In this document: one piece after another, positions 9,080 through 18,752 of the stretch | Layout: each line of letters opens with the position of its first letter | How positions within the stretch are numbered: position 1 is the first letter of the stretch | Source: Acinetobacter sp. ANC 3903 | GTDB taxonomy: Bacteria > Pseudomonadota > Gammaproteobacteria > Pseudomonadales > Moraxellaceae | Assembly (NCBI RefSeq): GCF_002135315.1 | Contig: NZ_NEGA01000004.1 | Location: 1-64,000 of the forward strand | Direction: 5' to 3' | DNA: 64,000 nt | Translations under genes and position numbers: made by a program | Notes under the pieces: model-generated | Databases searched by the model: none | Told to the model about the DNA's origin: nothing | Seen by the model: the letters and a program-made list of their open reading frames with translations, nothing else

Positions 9080-10273
9080 TTATATCTTTATTTCAACAAA
9101 ATTTGCATTATTTTCAAATATTAAATTTAACTGCTTAATTAAATCATCCTGACCTTTTAAAGTGGACTTAATTCTTAAATAATTCATCATTACATTATCT
9201 GGGTATAATTCAAGTAATTGATCAGCTTCAGCCGTTCTTGCAGTTGCGCTATATACATGCCATTTTGCAAATGTAAATACAGGCAAAGAAGGATATTTAT
9301 TTTCCCAATAGTCAATCCGCTGCTCAACCATTAAATAATCAGGATTTTGCTTTAATAATTGCTGCTGGAACCATAAATAAAAAACGTCCTGATTAAATTG
9401 CTCATCCAGTAAATGCAACACCAATGCTTCATGCTGCTGGCTCATTTCCGGCATCCGTGATAACAGCTTTAACCATAACACCTTGGTCTCATAATCACGG
9501 CTATAAATTTGGTCTTGCAAGTCTAAATAACGCTGTTGCAAATTTTGCAAACTTTCGACATTGGCCTGATCAAAATGAAGTAATAGCTGCTGTAGCCATT
9601 CCTGCTTTTTTTCTGTCCCTAAATGTCCATATTTAGTCGAGCGTAAATACATCCAGGGAAACTGAATGGCAAACTTTTCCCATAAACTGGTTAATCTTAA
9701 ATCATAGGCACTTTTCACATCGTTTAACCAGGGTGAAAGCTCATGCTGATTTAAGAATTCAAGATGGGTTAATGCCTGCTCGGCATCATTTTGTGACAGG
9801 TAAATTTCTATGCGCTGGATTTCCGCCAATTCAAATGCCATGGCATTGCTTTGATTTAAGATTGCCAAGGCTTGTGGATATTGCTGCTGGATCCAATATA
9901 GTCGCGAACCGATAATACCTTTTAATAAACCCGATTGAGAAAATACGTTTTGAATAAACTGGTGTTGGTCTTGTGCGGCTTCTAATAACCAGATGACTGC
10001 CAACTGTTCATAAGGATGCAGGTTTTTAAAATTAAATACAGTTTCTAGCTTGCGTTGTTCGCGGATTAAATAGCGTTTAATCAGTAACCACAATAGCTGA
10101 ATAAATAGACTTAAACTGGCCAGAATAATAAAAATCATCCAGATATTGGTCTGAATTTGCCATTCGCGCCAATATAAATAAACATAACCCGCACCATAGC
10201 CATAACTTAAAACACTTAAGCCGGCAATAATAATTAAGCTGATAAAAGCATAGGCCAGTAAAATCTGCTTCAT
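9080..10273 (-). CDS. hemY: HemY-like membrane protein with tetratricopeptide repeats
   Basis: The protein has 397 aa with two N-terminal transmembrane helices (about residues 5-30 and 42-65) joined by a short loop, followed by a helical TPR-like domain (LEAAQDQHQFIQ, then repeats rich in Leu, Gln and Tyr). This is the architecture of the proteobacterial HemY family (not the Bacillus protoporphyrinogen oxidase of the same name), whose biochemical role in tetrapyrrole metabolism is unsettled. It lies downstream of hemX with a 7-bp gap, the conserved hemCDXY order. Confidence 0.85.
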   Translation of the reverse strand: MKQILLAYAFISLIIIAGLSVLSYGYGAGYVYLYWREWQIQTNIWMIFIILASLSLFIQLLWLLIKRYLIREQRKLETVFNFKNLHPYEQLAVIWLLEAAQDQHQFIQNVFSQSGLLKGIIGSRLYWIQQQYPQALAILNQSNAMAFELAEIQRIEIYLSQNDAEQALTHLEFLNQHELSPWLNDVKSAYDLRLTSLWEKFAIQFPWMYLRSTKYGHLGTEKKQEWLQQLLLHFDQANVESLQNLQQRYLDLQDQIYSRDYETKVLWLKLLSRMPEMSQQHEALVLHLLDEQFNQDVFYLWFQQQLLKQNPDYLMVEQRIDYWENKYPSLPVFTFAKWHVYSATARTAEADQLLELYPDNVMMNYLRIKSTLKGQDDLIKQLNLIFENNANFVEIKI

Positions 10274-10280
10274 TAATTCA

Positions 10281-11123
10281 TTACCCCAATAATGCGCGCG
10301 TATTTAAACCAGGCGTAGGCTTAATGCTAAATCCTTTGATCTTCTGGATATTTTGAATCAGCTGTCGCGTTTTCTCATCTGGAATCTGATTCAGTAATTG
10401 AATAATTTCTGTCAGTGATTTTTGATATTCCAAATATTGCCCCTGTTTTAAGGCCTGTTGCGCAATTAACAATCTGAGCTGTGCTTCTTTTAAAATGAGC
10501 GGACGCTGCATTAATGCTTTAGCAGGGTGTTTTGCAGGTTCAATCACCAGCCAGCGTTGCCAGAAATATTTATCCGATGCCTGGCTCGCACTTAATTGTG
10601 GCGCTTTTAATTCCTGAGCCAAAGCAGCATCAAGCTGCTGGATTAATTCATCCACTTTAATTTGCTGAGCCACCCGTTCACTAACAAACTGCTGAATCAC
10701 CTGATGATCTTTGGCAATCACCTGATGCAAACTTTGCTTCAATGGCACAGCGAGAGCATAGTGTTCAATATTTTGATCTAAATAGGTTAATTTATCTAAA
10801 GCCGCCGTAAATTGTTGTTGCTTCAACATAAATTCAATCAATTCTAATTGCTGTTTAATCGCAACAATAGGATCAATACTTGCAGCTTGAATGGTTTTTA
10901 AATCCTGTGCTGCCTGTGAGCCAGCCGCCGCAGATCCATCAGTCAGCGTTACTTTGCGCTGTAAAGCGACAAATTGGTCATTTAAATTGGCATTGTTCTG
11001 TTCAATTCGATGCAGACTCGCGCTTAATTCCGTTTGTTGTGCAGTAAGATTAAAGATGTCATAACTTAATTTGGCAATCCAGAGCAGACTTAAAATAAGT
11101 AATAAAATGAGTGTTTTCTTCAT
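10281..11123 (-). CDS. hemX: HemX-like membrane protein
   Basis: This 280-aa protein starts with a single transmembrane helix (MKKTLILLLILSLLWIAKLS) followed by a coiled coil rich in Gln and Leu (LSASLHRIEQNNANLNDQF) and a helical domain. Many relatives are labelled uroporphyrin-III C-methyltransferase, but no SAM-binding methyltransferase motif is visible, so that enzymatic name should not be used. The start overlaps the hemD end by 4 bp, showing translational coupling within hemC-hemD-hemX-hemY. Confidence 0.82.
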   Translation of the reverse strand: MKKTLILLLILSLLWIAKLSYDIFNLTAQQTELSASLHRIEQNNANLNDQFVALQRKVTLTDGSAAAGSQAAQDLKTIQAASIDPIVAIKQQLELIEFMLKQQQFTAALDKLTYLDQNIEHYALAVPLKQSLHQVIAKDHQVIQQFVSERVAQQIKVDELIQQLDAALAQELKAPQLSASQASDKYFWQRWLVIEPAKHPAKALMQRPLILKEAQLRLLIAQQALKQGQYLEYQKSLTEIIQLLNQIPDEKTRQLIQNIQKIKGFSIKPTPGLNTRALLG

Positions 11124-11899
11124 GTGTTCCCTTGCACAACAACAAGCTTCTGCAAAATTGAATCTGTTTTTAAATCAGGTAGTCGCGTGATATTAAAACA
11201 TGTTGCGTGATTTTTTTTATAATTCGAAACAACTTGATACAAGCGCTCACCTAAAACCAGATAATGCCCTTTTGCAATCAGCTGTTTTTGATCTTGCATG
11301 AGCTGAATCCAGTTCAACCAACCCGCTTCGCTACTGACCACCATAGCATACTGTGCTTGTTTTTCTAATAAAGATAATATGTTTGCCAATTTGCACTGAG
11401 TAAATACAGGACAATGGCGCTCGTATAAAACAAAATTTAGAATTCGTACGCCTTGCTGCTTTAACTGATCCATCATAAACAGGCGTCCCCCTTCGCCACG
11501 CCAAAAAGCCAGACACTGACCTGAATTGAGGGTTTGTAAAACAGGAAGCTGTAACATTCCTTCCGATGTTTCAACTTTAGGGACTTCAGCAGAAATACCA
11601 TATTGCGCCAAAGCCTGGGCCGTGCGATCCCCGACCGCAATCCACTGAACATGCTGCAACTGATCCAGCGTTATGCAGGATTGTTTTAAATAGTCCATGC
11701 CGATTTGAACGGCAGTGGGACTGACCACCACAATCACCTGAACCGCAGGCAATTGCTGGTAAAGTTCAGATAAGTCTGCAGACCAGGGTCGAGGCAGCAA
11801 TTGCAACAAAGGTAAATCCAACACCTCAATTTGAGCCATGCGTAAAGCATGACTCAATTTTTCTGCACGGTCCTGTGGGCGTGTATTGATAAACAGCAT
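11120..11899 (-). CDS. hemD: Uroporphyrinogen-III synthase
   Basis: HemD closes hydroxymethylbilane into uroporphyrinogen III with inversion of ring D. The family is poorly conserved, but this 259-aa protein has the N-terminal NTRPQDRAEKLSHAL start, the central VVVVSPTAVQIGMDYL and IAVGDRTAQALAQYG segments, and the ILNFVLYERHCP stretch typical of the two-domain fold. It begins one base after hemC ends and overlaps hemX, so it is translated from the same mRNA. Confidence 0.92.
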   Translation of the reverse strand: MLFINTRPQDRAEKLSHALRMAQIEVLDLPLLQLLPRPWSADLSELYQQLPAVQVIVVVSPTAVQIGMDYLKQSCITLDQLQHVQWIAVGDRTAQALAQYGISAEVPKVETSEGMLQLPVLQTLNSGQCLAFWRGEGGRLFMMDQLKQQGVRILNFVLYERHCPVFTQCKLANILSLLEKQAQYAMVVSSEAGWLNWIQLMQDQKQLIAKGHYLVLGERLYQVVSNYKKNHATCFNITRLPDLKTDSILQKLVVVQGNT

Positions 11900-11900
11900 A

Positions 11901-12818
11901 TTAATAGAGGGCTTTCAATAAATCGCCAGCGCCTTGTTCAACTAATTTTTGCGCTAAGGTTTCACCCAGTTCTACAGCCTGTTCAGGTGTTCCGCTCAGT
12001 TCAGCTTTTAATAAAGTCGCACCATCTACACTGCCGACACGACCTTCAATGTGTAATTGTCCTTCAATTAAAGTCGCATGTCCTGCAATCGGCACTTGGC
12101 AGCCTCCTTCCAGATAGGCATTGAATGCACGTTCTGCACGCACACAGACATCGGTTTCCTGATGTAACAGCGGTAAAATCAGATCCAGTACCGCCTGATC
12201 TGCCGCACGGCATTCCAAACCCAGTGCACCTTGTCCTACCGCTGGCAAACTTACTGCAGCTGGCAAGCTATGGCGAATCCGTTCCGCCAAACCTAAACGT
12301 TTCAAACCTGCACTTGCCAGAATAATGGCATCATAGAGGTCTGCATCCAGTTTGGATAAACGCGTACCGACATTGCCACGCAAGTCAATAATCTCTAAAT
12401 CAGGACGGGCTTTTAGAATTTGACTTTTACGACGCAGGCTCGATGTACCCACTTTGGCACCTTGTGGCAAGGCATCAAAACTTGCATAGTGATTTGAGAC
12501 AAAAGCATCCAGCGGATCTTCGCGCTCACAGATGACTGCAAGCTCAAGCCCTTCAGGCAAGGCCATTGGCACATCTTTCATTGAATGGACCGCCAGGTCT
12601 GCCCGACCATCCAGCAAGGCAGCTTCCAACTCTTTAACAAATAGTCCTTTTCCACCAATTTTAGCCAAAGGCGTATCCAAAATTTTGTCACCCTGGGTGA
12701 CGAAGGTCACTAACTCAACTTTAAGATCAGCATGCAATGCCTCTAAACGGGCACGAATATGTTCCGCCTGCCATAAAGCAAGCGGGCTTTGTCGAGTTGC
12801 AATCTTCAAAATCTTCAT
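11901..12818 (-). CDS. hemC: Porphobilinogen deaminase (hydroxymethylbilane synthase)
   Basis: HemC joins four porphobilinogen molecules into hydroxymethylbilane, using a covalently bound dipyrromethane cofactor. The 305-aa protein has [35 protein letters not shown] (catalytic Asp region), GTSSLRR and the cofactor-attachment site [12 protein letters not shown] with its Cys. It is the first gene of the hemC-hemD-hemX-hemY unit and lies downstream of the algZ-algR pair, the same order as in Pseudomonas. Confidence 0.97.
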   Translation of the reverse strand: MKILKIATRQSPLALWQAEHIRARLEALHADLKVELVTFVTQGDKILDTPLAKIGGKGLFVKELEAALLDGRADLAVHSMKDVPMALPEGLELAVICEREDPLDAFVSNHYASFDALPQGAKVGTSSLRRKSQILKARPDLEIIDLRGNVGTRLSKLDADLYDAIILASAGLKRLGLAERIRHSLPAAVSLPAVGQGALGLECRAADQAVLDLILPLLHQETDVCVRAERAFNAYLEGGCQVPIAGHATLIEGQLHIEGRVGSVDGATLLKAELSGTPEQAVELGETLAQKLVEQGAGDLLKALY

Positions 12819-12926
12819 AAATTCAAGAAACAGTTAATAAGTGCGATAGTGTAAACTTAACGTGCTGACTAGAAAATGCAAGTAAATTTGCACTGTTGTT
12901 GTCACCTAAAATTATGCCGACCAGAT

Positions 12927-13667
12927 TTACATTTTTTGGATGCGTTCTCTTAAATTGGGCAGATGACGTCGGCTTACCGCCAGTCGCTCTTCCAGTTCAC
13001 GGCAACGCACCTGATACTGCCCTGAACTGATCACTTCAAGACCATCCAGAAAATGTACTGAAACCAAGGCATTGCGATGAATTCGAACAAACTGGTCGCC
13101 AAATTCATTTTCCAGATCTTTTAAAGTTTCATCAATCAGTACACTGCCATTTTTATGCCGTACCGTGACATATTTTTGATCTGCTAAAAAATAATAAATA
13201 TTTTCTACAGGAACCAGCTCTACCCCACGGTAGGTTTTTGCCACAATCTGGTGGCGTTTTATATTGAGTTCGTCCATATCTTCTTTTTGTTTTAAAGTGC
13301 TCATTTGTGCTTGAGTCAGTTTTGTTAAATGATCTAATACCTGTTGCAATTCCTGCTGCATCACCGGTTTTAGTAAATAGCCTTCTGCATGTGACTTAAA
13401 TGCGTCCAGCGCATGTTCATCATAAGCCGTACAAAAAACAATGGCGGGCATAGGATCGAGCTGGCGTAAATGTTCGGCGCAGCTCAAGCCATCCATTTCA
13501 GGCATTTGAATATCTAAAAGTACTACGTCTGGCTCATAGAATTGAGTCATTTCAATTGCTTGCCGCCCATAACTTGCAGTGGCAACCACTTGGTGTCCCA
13601 GTTGCGTAACTAAACGTGACAATCGCTCTACAGCGAGAGGTTCATCATCGCAAATCAGGATGTCCAT
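12927..13667 (-). CDS. algR: LytTR-type response regulator (AlgR-like)
   Basis: The 246-aa protein combines an N-terminal receiver domain (DILICDDEPLAVERL, phosphoacceptor Asp in VVLLDIQMPEMDGL, Lys in YLLKPV) with a C-terminal LytTR DNA-binding domain (VENIYYFLADQKYVTVRH and FVRIHRNALVSVHFLDGL). AlgR in Pseudomonas controls twitching motility and alginate genes; that exact role here is inferred only from synteny (argH-algZ-algR-hemC). Its partner kinase lies 52 bp upstream on the same strand. Confidence 0.9.
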   Translation of the reverse strand: MDILICDDEPLAVERLSRLVTQLGHQVVATASYGRQAIEMTQFYEPDVVLLDIQMPEMDGLSCAEHLRQLDPMPAIVFCTAYDEHALDAFKSHAEGYLLKPVMQQELQQVLDHLTKLTQAQMSTLKQKEDMDELNIKRHQIVAKTYRGVELVPVENIYYFLADQKYVTVRHKNGSVLIDETLKDLENEFGDQFVRIHRNALVSVHFLDGLEVISSGQYQVRCRELEERLAVSRRHLPNLRERIQKM

Positions 13668-13719
13668 TTCTCCTCCTTCACAGTCAACATCATTTTTTTT
13701 ATAGGTTAACTATGATCTT

Positions 13720-14877
13720 TTATTTATATCGATATTGCACAACTGTGGTAAATATTCCCTTCCCCGCATATGTCTGAAAAGTTGCCGAGCGACCATAATA
13801 AGCCTCAAGCCGCTGCTTCACATTTTCGACTGCAATACCATGTCCCTGTCTTAAGTTTATTTTATCCTGTGTATAAGGGTTAGTAATGACTATATTGACT
13901 TGATTTTGCAATATTTCAATCAATATGCTTATCGTACTCTTTGTTAGAAATTTTTCAACTCCATGAAAAATACTATTTTCCACTAAAGGTTGTAAAGTTA
14001 ATAAAGGAATTTGTATCTGAGAAAAGATAACTTCATCGTCATATTTCCATTCTACCTGTAAGCGATCACCCAAGCGAATCTGTTCAATCGCCAGATAACG
14101 CTGGCACAGTTCAATTTCATCTTTTAAGCGCACCAGTTTAAGTTCTTTAAAACTGGCCCGAAATAGCTGTGATAAATTCAGTAACATTTGCTCTGCTTTA
14201 TCCGGATCAATGGTAATTAAGCTAATTACAGTATTGAGGCTATTAAATAAAAAATGCGGATGGATCCGCGCCTGCATGGCCTGAATACGCGCATTCAATT
14301 CACTGTTTTGCTGCCGTGCCCACTGTTCACGCATATACAGATAGCGAAAACAAAAGCTTCCAATCAGTACCCCATAACTGAGATGTAGCACCACACCATC
14401 CAGTAAAACATCGCTGCTTAAATTGTGGATTTGAAAATTTTGCCCAAAGGAAATAAAACCGTTCAGCACCAGCGTGGTTAGTAGCACAATCATCTGTAGT
14501 AATACAAAACCCACAACCAGGCTTTGCCCAAAACTGAAGTGCTGAATTTTTTTATGCAAGCGCTCAAACAAGGCAACAAAAGCCAGCAACACCCAATCAA
14601 TGAACAACATATATTGCAGCAGACGATCGACATTCAAGGCCGACCAGGATTGTGCTTCTGCCAGAGCCAGGATGACCGCCAAAATATTACTGGCAATAAA
14701 TAATTCAATTAGATGTTGCCAATCCCCTATTTTCGTAAAAAAATAGGCGGAATTATTTTCCCCATCATTGGTATACGTCGAAGTTGGATCGACTTGTTTT
14801 TCGGCAAGTGATTCTGAATTTGCTATACTCTCATTCAAATTACTGCTTTTTATTTTATTGAGCCGATATGACCACAT
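13720..14877 (-). CDS. algZ: LytS/AlgZ-type sensor histidine kinase
   Basis: The protein has an N-terminal membrane region with about four hydrophobic helices ([17 protein letters not shown] to [18 protein letters not shown]). The His_kinase domain follows ([20 protein letters not shown], phosphoacceptor His in HPHFLFN), and then a degenerate ATP-binding domain ([14 protein letters not shown] and [18 protein letters not shown]). It probably phosphorylates the AlgR-like regulator. The listed start (ATG 14877) overlaps the divergent argH start by 10 bp. The first ~45 residues are hydrophilic and atypical, so translation may begin later at a non-ATG codon; this could not be resolved. Confidence 0.87.
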   Translation of the reverse strand: MWSYRLNKIKSSNLNESIANSESLAEKQVDPTSTYTNDGENNSAYFFTKIGDWQHLIELFIASNILAVILALAEAQSWSALNVDRLLQYMLFIDWVLLAFVALFERLHKKIQHFSFGQSLVVGFVLLQMIVLLTTLVLNGFISFGQNFQIHNLSSDVLLDGVVLHLSYGVLIGSFCFRYLYMREQWARQQNSELNARIQAMQARIHPHFLFNSLNTVISLITIDPDKAEQMLLNLSQLFRASFKELKLVRLKDEIELCQRYLAIEQIRLGDRLQVEWKYDDEVIFSQIQIPLLTLQPLVENSIFHGVEKFLTKSTISILIEILQNQVNIVITNPYTQDKINLRQGHGIAVENVKQRLEAYYGRSATFQTYAGKGIFTTVVQYRYK

Positions 14878-16298
14878 CTTCTAATTCCTCAAATCCGTCA
14901 CAAGCCCAAACTTCGGGTATGTGGGGCGGTCGTTTCTCTGAAGCTACTGACGCATTTGTTGCTGAATTTACAGCATCTGTTCAATTTGACCAACGCTTTT
15001 ATAAACAAGATATTGCAGGTTCTATTGCGCATGCAACCATGCTTGCCAAAGTTGGGGTTTTAACCGAACAAGAACGTGATGACATCATTAACGGTTTAAA
15101 CACCATTAAAGCTGAAATTGAAGCAGGTGATTTCGAATGGCGTATTGACCTTGAAGATGTACATATGAATATTGAGTCGCGTTTGACTCAACGTATCGGC
15201 ATCACAGGTAAAAAATTACATACCGGCCGTAGCCGTAACGACCAGGTAGCAACAGATATCCGTCTATACGTGCGTGATGAAATTGATGCCATTCTTCAAT
15301 TATTAGAAAAACTGCAAAAAGGTATTTTGGGCTTGGCGGCTAAAAATACCAACACCATTATGCCTGGTTTTACTCATCTTCAAACGGCTCAGCCTGTGAC
15401 TTTCGGTCACCACTTAATGGCCTGGTTTGAAATGCTGGTACGCGACTCAGAGCGTTTAATTGACTGCCGTAAACGTGTAAACCGTTTACCACTTGGTTCT
15501 GCTGCACTTGCGGGTACAACCTACCCAATCGAACGTGCTTACACGGCTGAACTTTTAGGTTTTGAAGCAGTATGTGAAAACTCGCTGGATGCTGTATCTG
15601 ACCGTGACTTCGGCATTGAATTTAATGCTGCTGCATCTTTAATCATGATGCACTTGTCACGTATGTCTGAAGAAATGATTCTTTGGACTTCTGCTCAGTT
15701 CAAGTTCGTAAACATTCCAGACCGTTTCTGTACCGGCTCGTCAATCATGCCACAAAAGAAAAACCCGGATGTTCCTGAACTGATCCGTGGTAAGACTGGC
15801 CGTGTCTATGGCGACCTCATGAGCCTATTAACCTTAATGAAAGGTCAACCATTGGCTTATAACAAAGACAACCAGGAAGACAAAGAACCATTATTTGATG
15901 CCATCGATACCGTTCGTGGTTCACTCATGGCTTTTGCTGACATGATTCCTGCATTAGTTCCAAACATTGACATCATGCGTGAAGCTGCGCTTCGTGGTTT
16001 CTCAACTGCAACTGACCTTGCCGATTACCTGGTAAAAAATGGCGTTGCTTTCCGTGATGCGCATGAAATTGTTGGTAAAGCGGTAGCGCTTGGCGTTCAG
16101 GAATCTAAAGACTTGTCTGAATTGACACTTGAACAACTGCAACAGTTCTCTGACTTGATTCAAGCTGATGTATTTGAAAAAGCATTAACACTTGAAGCAT
16201 CGGTCAATGCACGTAACCACATTGGTGGTACTGCACCAGCACAGGTGGAAGCTGCAATTGCACGTGCCTATACACGCTTAGAAAAACTTTACGCTTAA
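14868..16298 (+). CDS. argH: Argininosuccinate lyase
   Basis: ArgH cleaves argininosuccinate to arginine and fumarate, the final step of arginine synthesis. The 476-aa protein contains [40 protein letters not shown] and the fumarase/aspartase superfamily signature [12 protein letters not shown] with the catalytic Ser. The ATG at 14868 is preceded by a weak GAG site. It is transcribed divergently from algZ, with overlapping start regions, and is followed 11 bp later by yggX. Confidence 0.98.
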   Translation: MTTSSNSSNPSQAQTSGMWGGRFSEATDAFVAEFTASVQFDQRFYKQDIAGSIAHATMLAKVGVLTEQERDDIINGLNTIKAEIEAGDFEWRIDLEDVHMNIESRLTQRIGITGKKLHTGRSRNDQVATDIRLYVRDEIDAILQLLEKLQKGILGLAAKNTNTIMPGFTHLQTAQPVTFGHHLMAWFEMLVRDSERLIDCRKRVNRLPLGSAALAGTTYPIERAYTAELLGFEAVCENSLDAVSDRDFGIEFNAAASLIMMHLSRMSEEMILWTSAQFKFVNIPDRFCTGSSIMPQKKNPDVPELIRGKTGRVYGDLMSLLTLMKGQPLAYNKDNQEDKEPLFDAIDTVRGSLMAFADMIPALVPNIDIMREAALRGFSTATDLADYLVKNGVAFRDAHEIVGKAVALGVQESKDLSELTLEQLQQFSDLIQADVFEKALTLEASVNARNHIGGTAPAQVEAAIARAYTRLEKLYA

Positions 16299-16309
16299 GG
16301 AAGAATGAT

Positions 16310-16579
16310 ATGTCTCGACAAGTTTTTTGCCGTAAGTATCAAACAGAAATGGAAGGTTTAGACTTTGCACCGTTCCCGGGTGCAAAGGGTCAGGAATTGT
16401 TTGAAAGTGTGTCTAAACAAGCCTGGCAGGAATGGCTTAAACACCAGACCACCTTGATCAATGAAAAACGTTTAAACGTGTTTGAACCGGATGCGAAAAA
16501 ATTTCTTGAAGAACAACGTGAAAAATTCTTTAGCAATGATGAAACACTGGAAAAAGCCGAAGGCCTAAAGCCTGAGTAA
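16310..16579 (+). CDS. yggX: Fe(2+)-trafficking / oxidative damage protection protein
   Basis: This 89-aa protein is a YggX family member: [24 protein letters not shown] at the start with the conserved Cys7, then [19 protein letters not shown] and [21 protein letters not shown]. YggX protects Fe-S enzymes and is thought to help iron movement in the cytoplasm. It is probably co-transcribed with argH; a GGAAGA site precedes its ATG. The stop codon is itself inside a 12-bp inverted repeat. Confidence 0.95.
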   Translation: MSRQVFCRKYQTEMEGLDFAPFPGAKGQELFESVSKQAWQEWLKHQTTLINEKRLNVFEPDAKKFLEEQREKFFSNDETLEKAEGLKPE

Positions 16580-16755
16580 TGTTTAGAGCGTTGCTCTAAA
16601 CATTAGGCAAGACAAGCACCGAAGGTGCGCGTAGGCAAACATTTGAAAAGCTCCTTAAATGGGGCTTTTCTTTTGTAAAGAGCACTGCTCCGCCACGCCG
16701 CAAGGCCTAAAGCTATGCTTTAGGTGAGCAAGACAAGGACGAAGTCCGCGTAAGC
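16578..16755 (+). repeat. Two tandem copies of a covarying hairpin element
   Basis: Copy A (16578-16636) and copy B (16706-16755) share one plan: hairpin 1, then GCAAGACAA, then a short hairpin with a GAA loop, then GCGTARGC, then TTTGAAA a little further on. The hairpin arms differ in sequence between copies but still pair: AATGTTTAGAGC/GCTCTAAACATT versus CCTAAAGC/GCTTTAGG, and GCACC/GGTGC versus GGAC/GTCC. Paired changes with preserved folding point to a structured RNA or REP-like element rather than chance. I do not recognise a named family. Confidence 0.7.
16645..16674 (+). terminator. Terminator of argH-yggX
   Basis: GAAAAGCTCC (16645-16654) pairs with GGGGCTTTTC (16661-16670) around TTAAAT and is followed by TTTTG. 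It follows element copy A and probably ends the argH-yggX transcript, which would place copy A in the 3' UTR and copy B beyond it. Confidence 0.75.
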
Positions 16756-16974
16756 CGTAGTTTGAAAGAATATCTGATGAGGCTTTTTATCCTGTAGAAA
16801 AATCCGAATAAGACATTAATTCTCTATTTTATTTTTAATTTTAAAAATTCCACTTATCTCATAAATCTTTTTAACATTTAGAAATAACTGTAATTCAAAA
16901 CTACATTTTTAAATAAATGTATACATTACAACACAATAAACCACATGATTTAGCCGCTTTCCTCTCCTATACTT

Positions 16975-17063
16975 GGTCTCAAGTAGATGGTTTCCATCTT
17001 ATTACAACTATAAATATCCCCGATTTCAATCCTAGGTTTCCCCCAAAATCTAGGATTTTTTTT
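16975..17063 (+). ncRNA. Candidate small RNA with intrinsic terminator
   Basis: A -10-like TATACT (16968-16973) precedes a compact unit. It has a 5' hairpin GATGG-TTT-CCATC (16986-16998), an A/U-rich single-stranded stretch, and a strong terminator whose stem AATCCTAGGTTT (17028-17039) pairs with a segment ending at 17057 and is followed by a T run to 17063. No gene lies on this strand. This is the classic layout of an Hfq-type trans-acting small RNA. The -35 box is poor and the 5' end is estimated. Confidence 0.5.
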
Positions 17064-17106
17064 GTCTGCCTTTGTTGATTGTTTTTCCCAAAAAGTAGCA
17101 TCTAAA

Positions 17107-17133
17107 TAAAAAACGCCCATCAAGGACGTTTTT
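17107..17133 (-). terminator. Probable terminator of pgsA
   Basis: On the reverse strand AAAAACGTCC and GGGCGTTTTTT can pair with one mismatch around TTGAT, followed by a T run. It lies just downstream of the pgsA stop. Confidence 0.55.
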
Positions 17134-17152
17134 AAATTTTTTAAAGCTAAAC

Positions 17153-17740
17153 TCAAGGCTGTTTTAAATAAGGCCAGGCAGCTTTTAAATAGATAAACAT
17201 TGACCATAAGGTCAAAATCACCGCAGTGTAAAGCAATGCATAAGCCAACATTTCAAACGGTTGCCAATTCAGTAAAAACACCGAAATCGCAATCATCTGG
17301 AAAGCTGTTTTATATTTACCCACGGTGGATACAGCAACACTGGTACGCGCCCCCAGCTCGGCCATCCACTCACGTAAGGCAGATACTGTAATTTCACGTG
17401 AAATAATCACAATCGCTGCAAAAGCCATAGATATGCTCGGTTGCCATTGCACCAGAACAATCAGGGCAGCCGCAACCATGAGCTTATCGGCTACAGGATC
17501 TAAAAACCGGCCAAATGCAGATGTTTGGTTGAGTGAGCGCGCCAAATAGCCATCGAACCAGTCGGTTACTGCAGCAATCACAAAAATGGCCGTTAAAATA
17601 ATGTGACGAGTCATATTTGTATCATGACCTACATCACCAACTGCAGGTGGCCAATATGCCACCAGCAAGAAAACGGGTATTAAAGCGATACGCGCCAAAG
17701 TCAAGATATTCGGAATATTCAGGATGCGACCTGTAGTCAT
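17153..17740 (-). CDS. pgsA: CDP-diacylglycerol-glycerol-3-phosphate 3-phosphatidyltransferase
   Basis: PgsA makes phosphatidylglycerol phosphate from CDP-diacylglycerol and glycerol-3-phosphate in the inner membrane, the committed step to PG and cardiolipin. The CDP-alcohol phosphotransferase signature is present as AAVTDWFDGYLARSLNQTSAFGRFLDPVADK; shown in parts, DWFDG, AR, FGRFLDPVADK carry the metal-binding Asp residues. Several hydrophobic helices follow. ATG 17740 (195 aa) gives the usual start MTTGRILNIPNILTLARI; an upstream in-frame start at 17806 would add a hydrophilic extension not seen in the family. Confidence 0.95.
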   Translation of the reverse strand: MTTGRILNIPNILTLARIALIPVFLLVAYWPPAVGDVGHDTNMTRHIILTAIFVIAAVTDWFDGYLARSLNQTSAFGRFLDPVADKLMVAAALIVLVQWQPSISMAFAAIVIISREITVSALREWMAELGARTSVAVSTVGKYKTAFQMIAISVFLLNWQPFEMLAYALLYTAVILTLWSMFIYLKAAWPYLKQP

Positions 17741-17848
17741 AGACACCGCCAATTTTTCCCCTGTATGTACAATGAAAAACCACACATATTTTGAGGATTG
17801 ATTCATCGTTAATTAGAGTCACTTTATACGAATTGCCCTAAAGTGTCA

Positions 17849-18643
17849 CTAGGAAAACACGGTAACTGTCTGTCTGGAAATCGCAATCAGCCTATTTTCT
17901 GCATCCCAAAGATGGGCATATTCAGTGGAATAACCATCTGCGGCATAATCGGTAAATACTTTATATTTAAACCAATCTTGCAACTGATTTTTTAAAGGAT
18001 GCACATAGGTCACATGCCAGGTCAGCGAACTGGCTGGCGCCATGCTGCTAAACATCGGCAGGACCCCGGGAGGCCACATATCAAAGGCCACCATCAAATC
18101 GGCAATCGTCATTTCCCGATTCTCATGCAGATCCGGATTAAACCGCATCCAGCCACTAAAATCAGGCTTCACACTTCCAGTGCATGGATACTGCCCATCT
18201 ACCCAGACCAGGTCCATCTGGTCAAAACATTCCGGCGCTAGAGGATGATGTACCGCAATATTTAATTGCTCAGGTGCCGGAAACTCTGGTGCAATGCGTT
18301 CCTGTTGTACCGAAATCGCCGACTGGCGCTGGGTACCAAAACTGGCAATCAAAATACTTTGCACCACATCATCCTGCCAGAGTCGCACTTCGACCGTGGT
18401 CACAGACTTGCCTTGACGCAAGATTTCAGCGCTTAATCGAACCGGTGCCATTTGCACAGGACCAACAAAGGTTACGCTGGTGCTTAATAACTGTTTTTCC
18501 GCATCTGCAACGGCGAGCAATGCCTTGTGCATCATCATCCCGGCCACCAGTCCTCCATAAATGGTGCGCCCCTGTAACCAGCCTTCGGGAATATTGGCCC
18601 ATTCATCCTGTTCAATTGCTGTAAATAATTGGCGCAGTGACAT
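17849..18643 (-). CDS. Acyl-CoA thioesterase, TesB-like double hotdog
   Basis: The 264-aa protein fits the PF13622-type thioesterase family: an N-terminal hotdog (GWLQGRTIYGGLVAGMMMHKAL) and a C-terminal one (SSLTWHVTYVHPLKN, YSTEYAHLWDAENRLIAISRQ). These enzymes hydrolyse acyl-CoA in the cytoplasm; the chain-length preference is unknown. It stands between uvrC and pgsA, which are adjacent in many relatives, so it may be an insertion into that pair. All three run on the minus strand. Confidence 0.85.
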   Translation of the reverse strand: MSLRQLFTAIEQDEWANIPEGWLQGRTIYGGLVAGMMMHKALLAVADAEKQLLSTSVTFVGPVQMAPVRLSAEILRQGKSVTTVEVRLWQDDVVQSILIASFGTQRQSAISVQQERIAPEFPAPEQLNIAVHHPLAPECFDQMDLVWVDGQYPCTGSVKPDFSGWMRFNPDLHENREMTIADLMVAFDMWPPGVLPMFSSMAPASSLTWHVTYVHPLKNQLQDWFKYKVFTDYAADGYSTEYAHLWDAENRLIAISRQTVTVFS

Positions 18644-18752
18644 CCTTCGTCCTTTGGATTTTTTGACTGACTCTATCTTTCACTTATTTTTAAGTGTTGT
18701 GAATGATCAATGACTCAAGCGTCAGTGAGCACTTTGGCCAATTTGCCTGCAT

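Noticed and set aside
10281..11123. Uroporphyrin-III C-methyltransferase activity for HemX
   Set aside because: The label is common for this family, but no SAM-binding or methyltransferase motif is visible; only a membrane helix and coiled coil are seen.
16950..17207. 85-codon minus-strand frame between yggX and pgsA
   Set aside because: It overlaps the pgsA 3' end and the candidate sRNA with its terminator, has no ribosome-binding site and no protein-like composition.
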